NCBI GenBank assembly: GCA_903842855.1
Contig: CAIMNT010000144.1
Coordinates: 1 to 6,135, forward strand
Reading direction: 5' to 3'
Source: an uncultured Actinomycetes bacterium
GTDB taxonomy: Bacteria > Actinomycetota > Actinomycetes > Nanopelagicales > Nanopelagicaceae
Length of the DNA stretch: 6,135 nucleotides
Shown here: positions 5,803 to 6,135 of the stretch, one piece after another
How the letters are laid out: each line of letters starts with the position of its first letter
Position numbering within the stretch: position 1 is the first letter of the stretch
Translations under genes and position numbers: made by a program
The notes under the pieces: model-generated
Told to the model about the DNA's origin: nothing
Seen by the model: only the letters and a program-made list of their open reading frames with translations
Databases searched by the model: none

Positions 5803-6135
5803 TTAGTGAATCTGGAAATTCGCCCGCTTGGTTATGTCAGAGATGATGGAGGGCGCCTGCGCATTGAACTTCGAGTAGATCTCACTCTTGGGAATGTCAT
5901 GTACCCAACTCCACGGTGTAATCAAGAGCAGATGCCCCAAAATGAGCAGCATGATCGCGGTTCGAAGGATTGAAAATGCTGCACCTAGCAATGAATCAAT
6001 CCATGAAAATGGAGCGAAGAGAATTTTCTTGTGAAATAACTTTCCAATGCTTCGAAATAGCGCCTCTCCCAAGGAGGAGCCAATCGCCACGGCAAGAAAG
6101 AGGTATACGAATCTCGAAAGACCGTGAGCGTGAAA
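5803..6135 (-). CDS. CvpA-family membrane protein, N-terminus cut by window edge
   Basis: The minus-strand frame is open from the right edge and ends at the stop 5803-5805, giving 110 visible residues. A GTG at 6090 is inside the frame, but the reading continues upstream in the same hydrophobic style, so the true start lies outside. Two hydrophobic segments are visible: SRFVYLFLAVAIGSSLG (edge-proximal) and LLGAAFSILRTAIMLLILGHLLLI in pieces, the latter preceded by FSWIDSLLGA. The order of a G-rich helix, a basic loop, a (I/L)DS-hhG turn and a last helix resembles the CvpA (colicin V production) domain, as in the membrane part of mycobacterial MarP. The protein ends about 40 residues after the last helix (ANFQIH), so no periplasmic trypsin-like protease follows, unlike MarP. 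Its position near acs recalls the M. tuberculosis acs-marP-nth-crp region. Family assignment is by pattern recognition on a partial sequence. Confidence 0.72.
   Translation of the reverse strand, partial: FHAHGLSRFVYLFLAVAIGSSLGEALFRSIGKLFHKKILFAPFSWIDSLLGAAFSILRTAIMLLILGHLLLITPWSWVHDIPKSEIYSKFNAQAPSIISDITKRANFQIH

Overview
The window looks like an ordinary stretch of an actinobacterial chromosome of intermediate base composition (near 50% GC by eye). Three things point to Actinobacteria. The 344-residue class II aldolase has the same MPIATPE start and zinc-ligand numbering I know from Mycobacterium tuberculosis. The acetyl-CoA synthetase is of actinobacterial type. A small secreted protein carries a Cys-rich module I associate, from memory, with freshwater actinobacteria such as Nanopelagicales. 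The moderate GC also fits that group, but the assignment is an inference. There are no mobile elements, CRISPR arrays, tRNA or rRNA genes, and no sign of an unknown defence or biosynthetic system.

Left part (1-2113, minus strand): class II fructose-bisphosphate aldolase (fba) is followed after 41 bases by adenylosuccinate synthetase (purA), which runs off the left edge with about 345 residues visible. They are probably co-transcribed. Upstream of fba lies a 460-base gap (2114-2573). It holds a weak candidate promoter, a doubtful 67-codon frame, two small inverted repeats and, at its right end, a 14-bp perfect GC-rich hairpin that probably terminates the next gene.

Middle (2574-5244): a SatP/YaaH-family acetate transporter (minus) and acetyl-CoA synthetase (plus) are divergent and form an acetate uptake and activation pair. 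Their shared 166-base control region contains a near-consensus CRP/GlxR-type 16-mer (3203-3218). This suggests cAMP-dependent control and also helps place the acs start at 3289 rather than at the longer frame's ATG at 3202.

Right part (5245-6135, minus strand): a small secreted four-cysteine protein converges on acs with directly abutting stop codons. Upstream of it is the C-terminal part of a CvpA-family membrane protein that runs off the right edge. CvpA-type protein near acs resembles the M. tuberculosis acs ... marP - NUDIX - thioredoxin - nth - crp neighbourhood. Here, however, the protein stops right after the membrane domain, with no MarP protease.

Functionally, SatP imports acetate, Acs makes acetyl-CoA, and Fba works in the lower glycolytic/gluconeogenic trunk. 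The most useful leads are the CRP-like operator, the start-site ambiguity of acs, the protease-less CvpA protein and the uncharacterised secreted protein.
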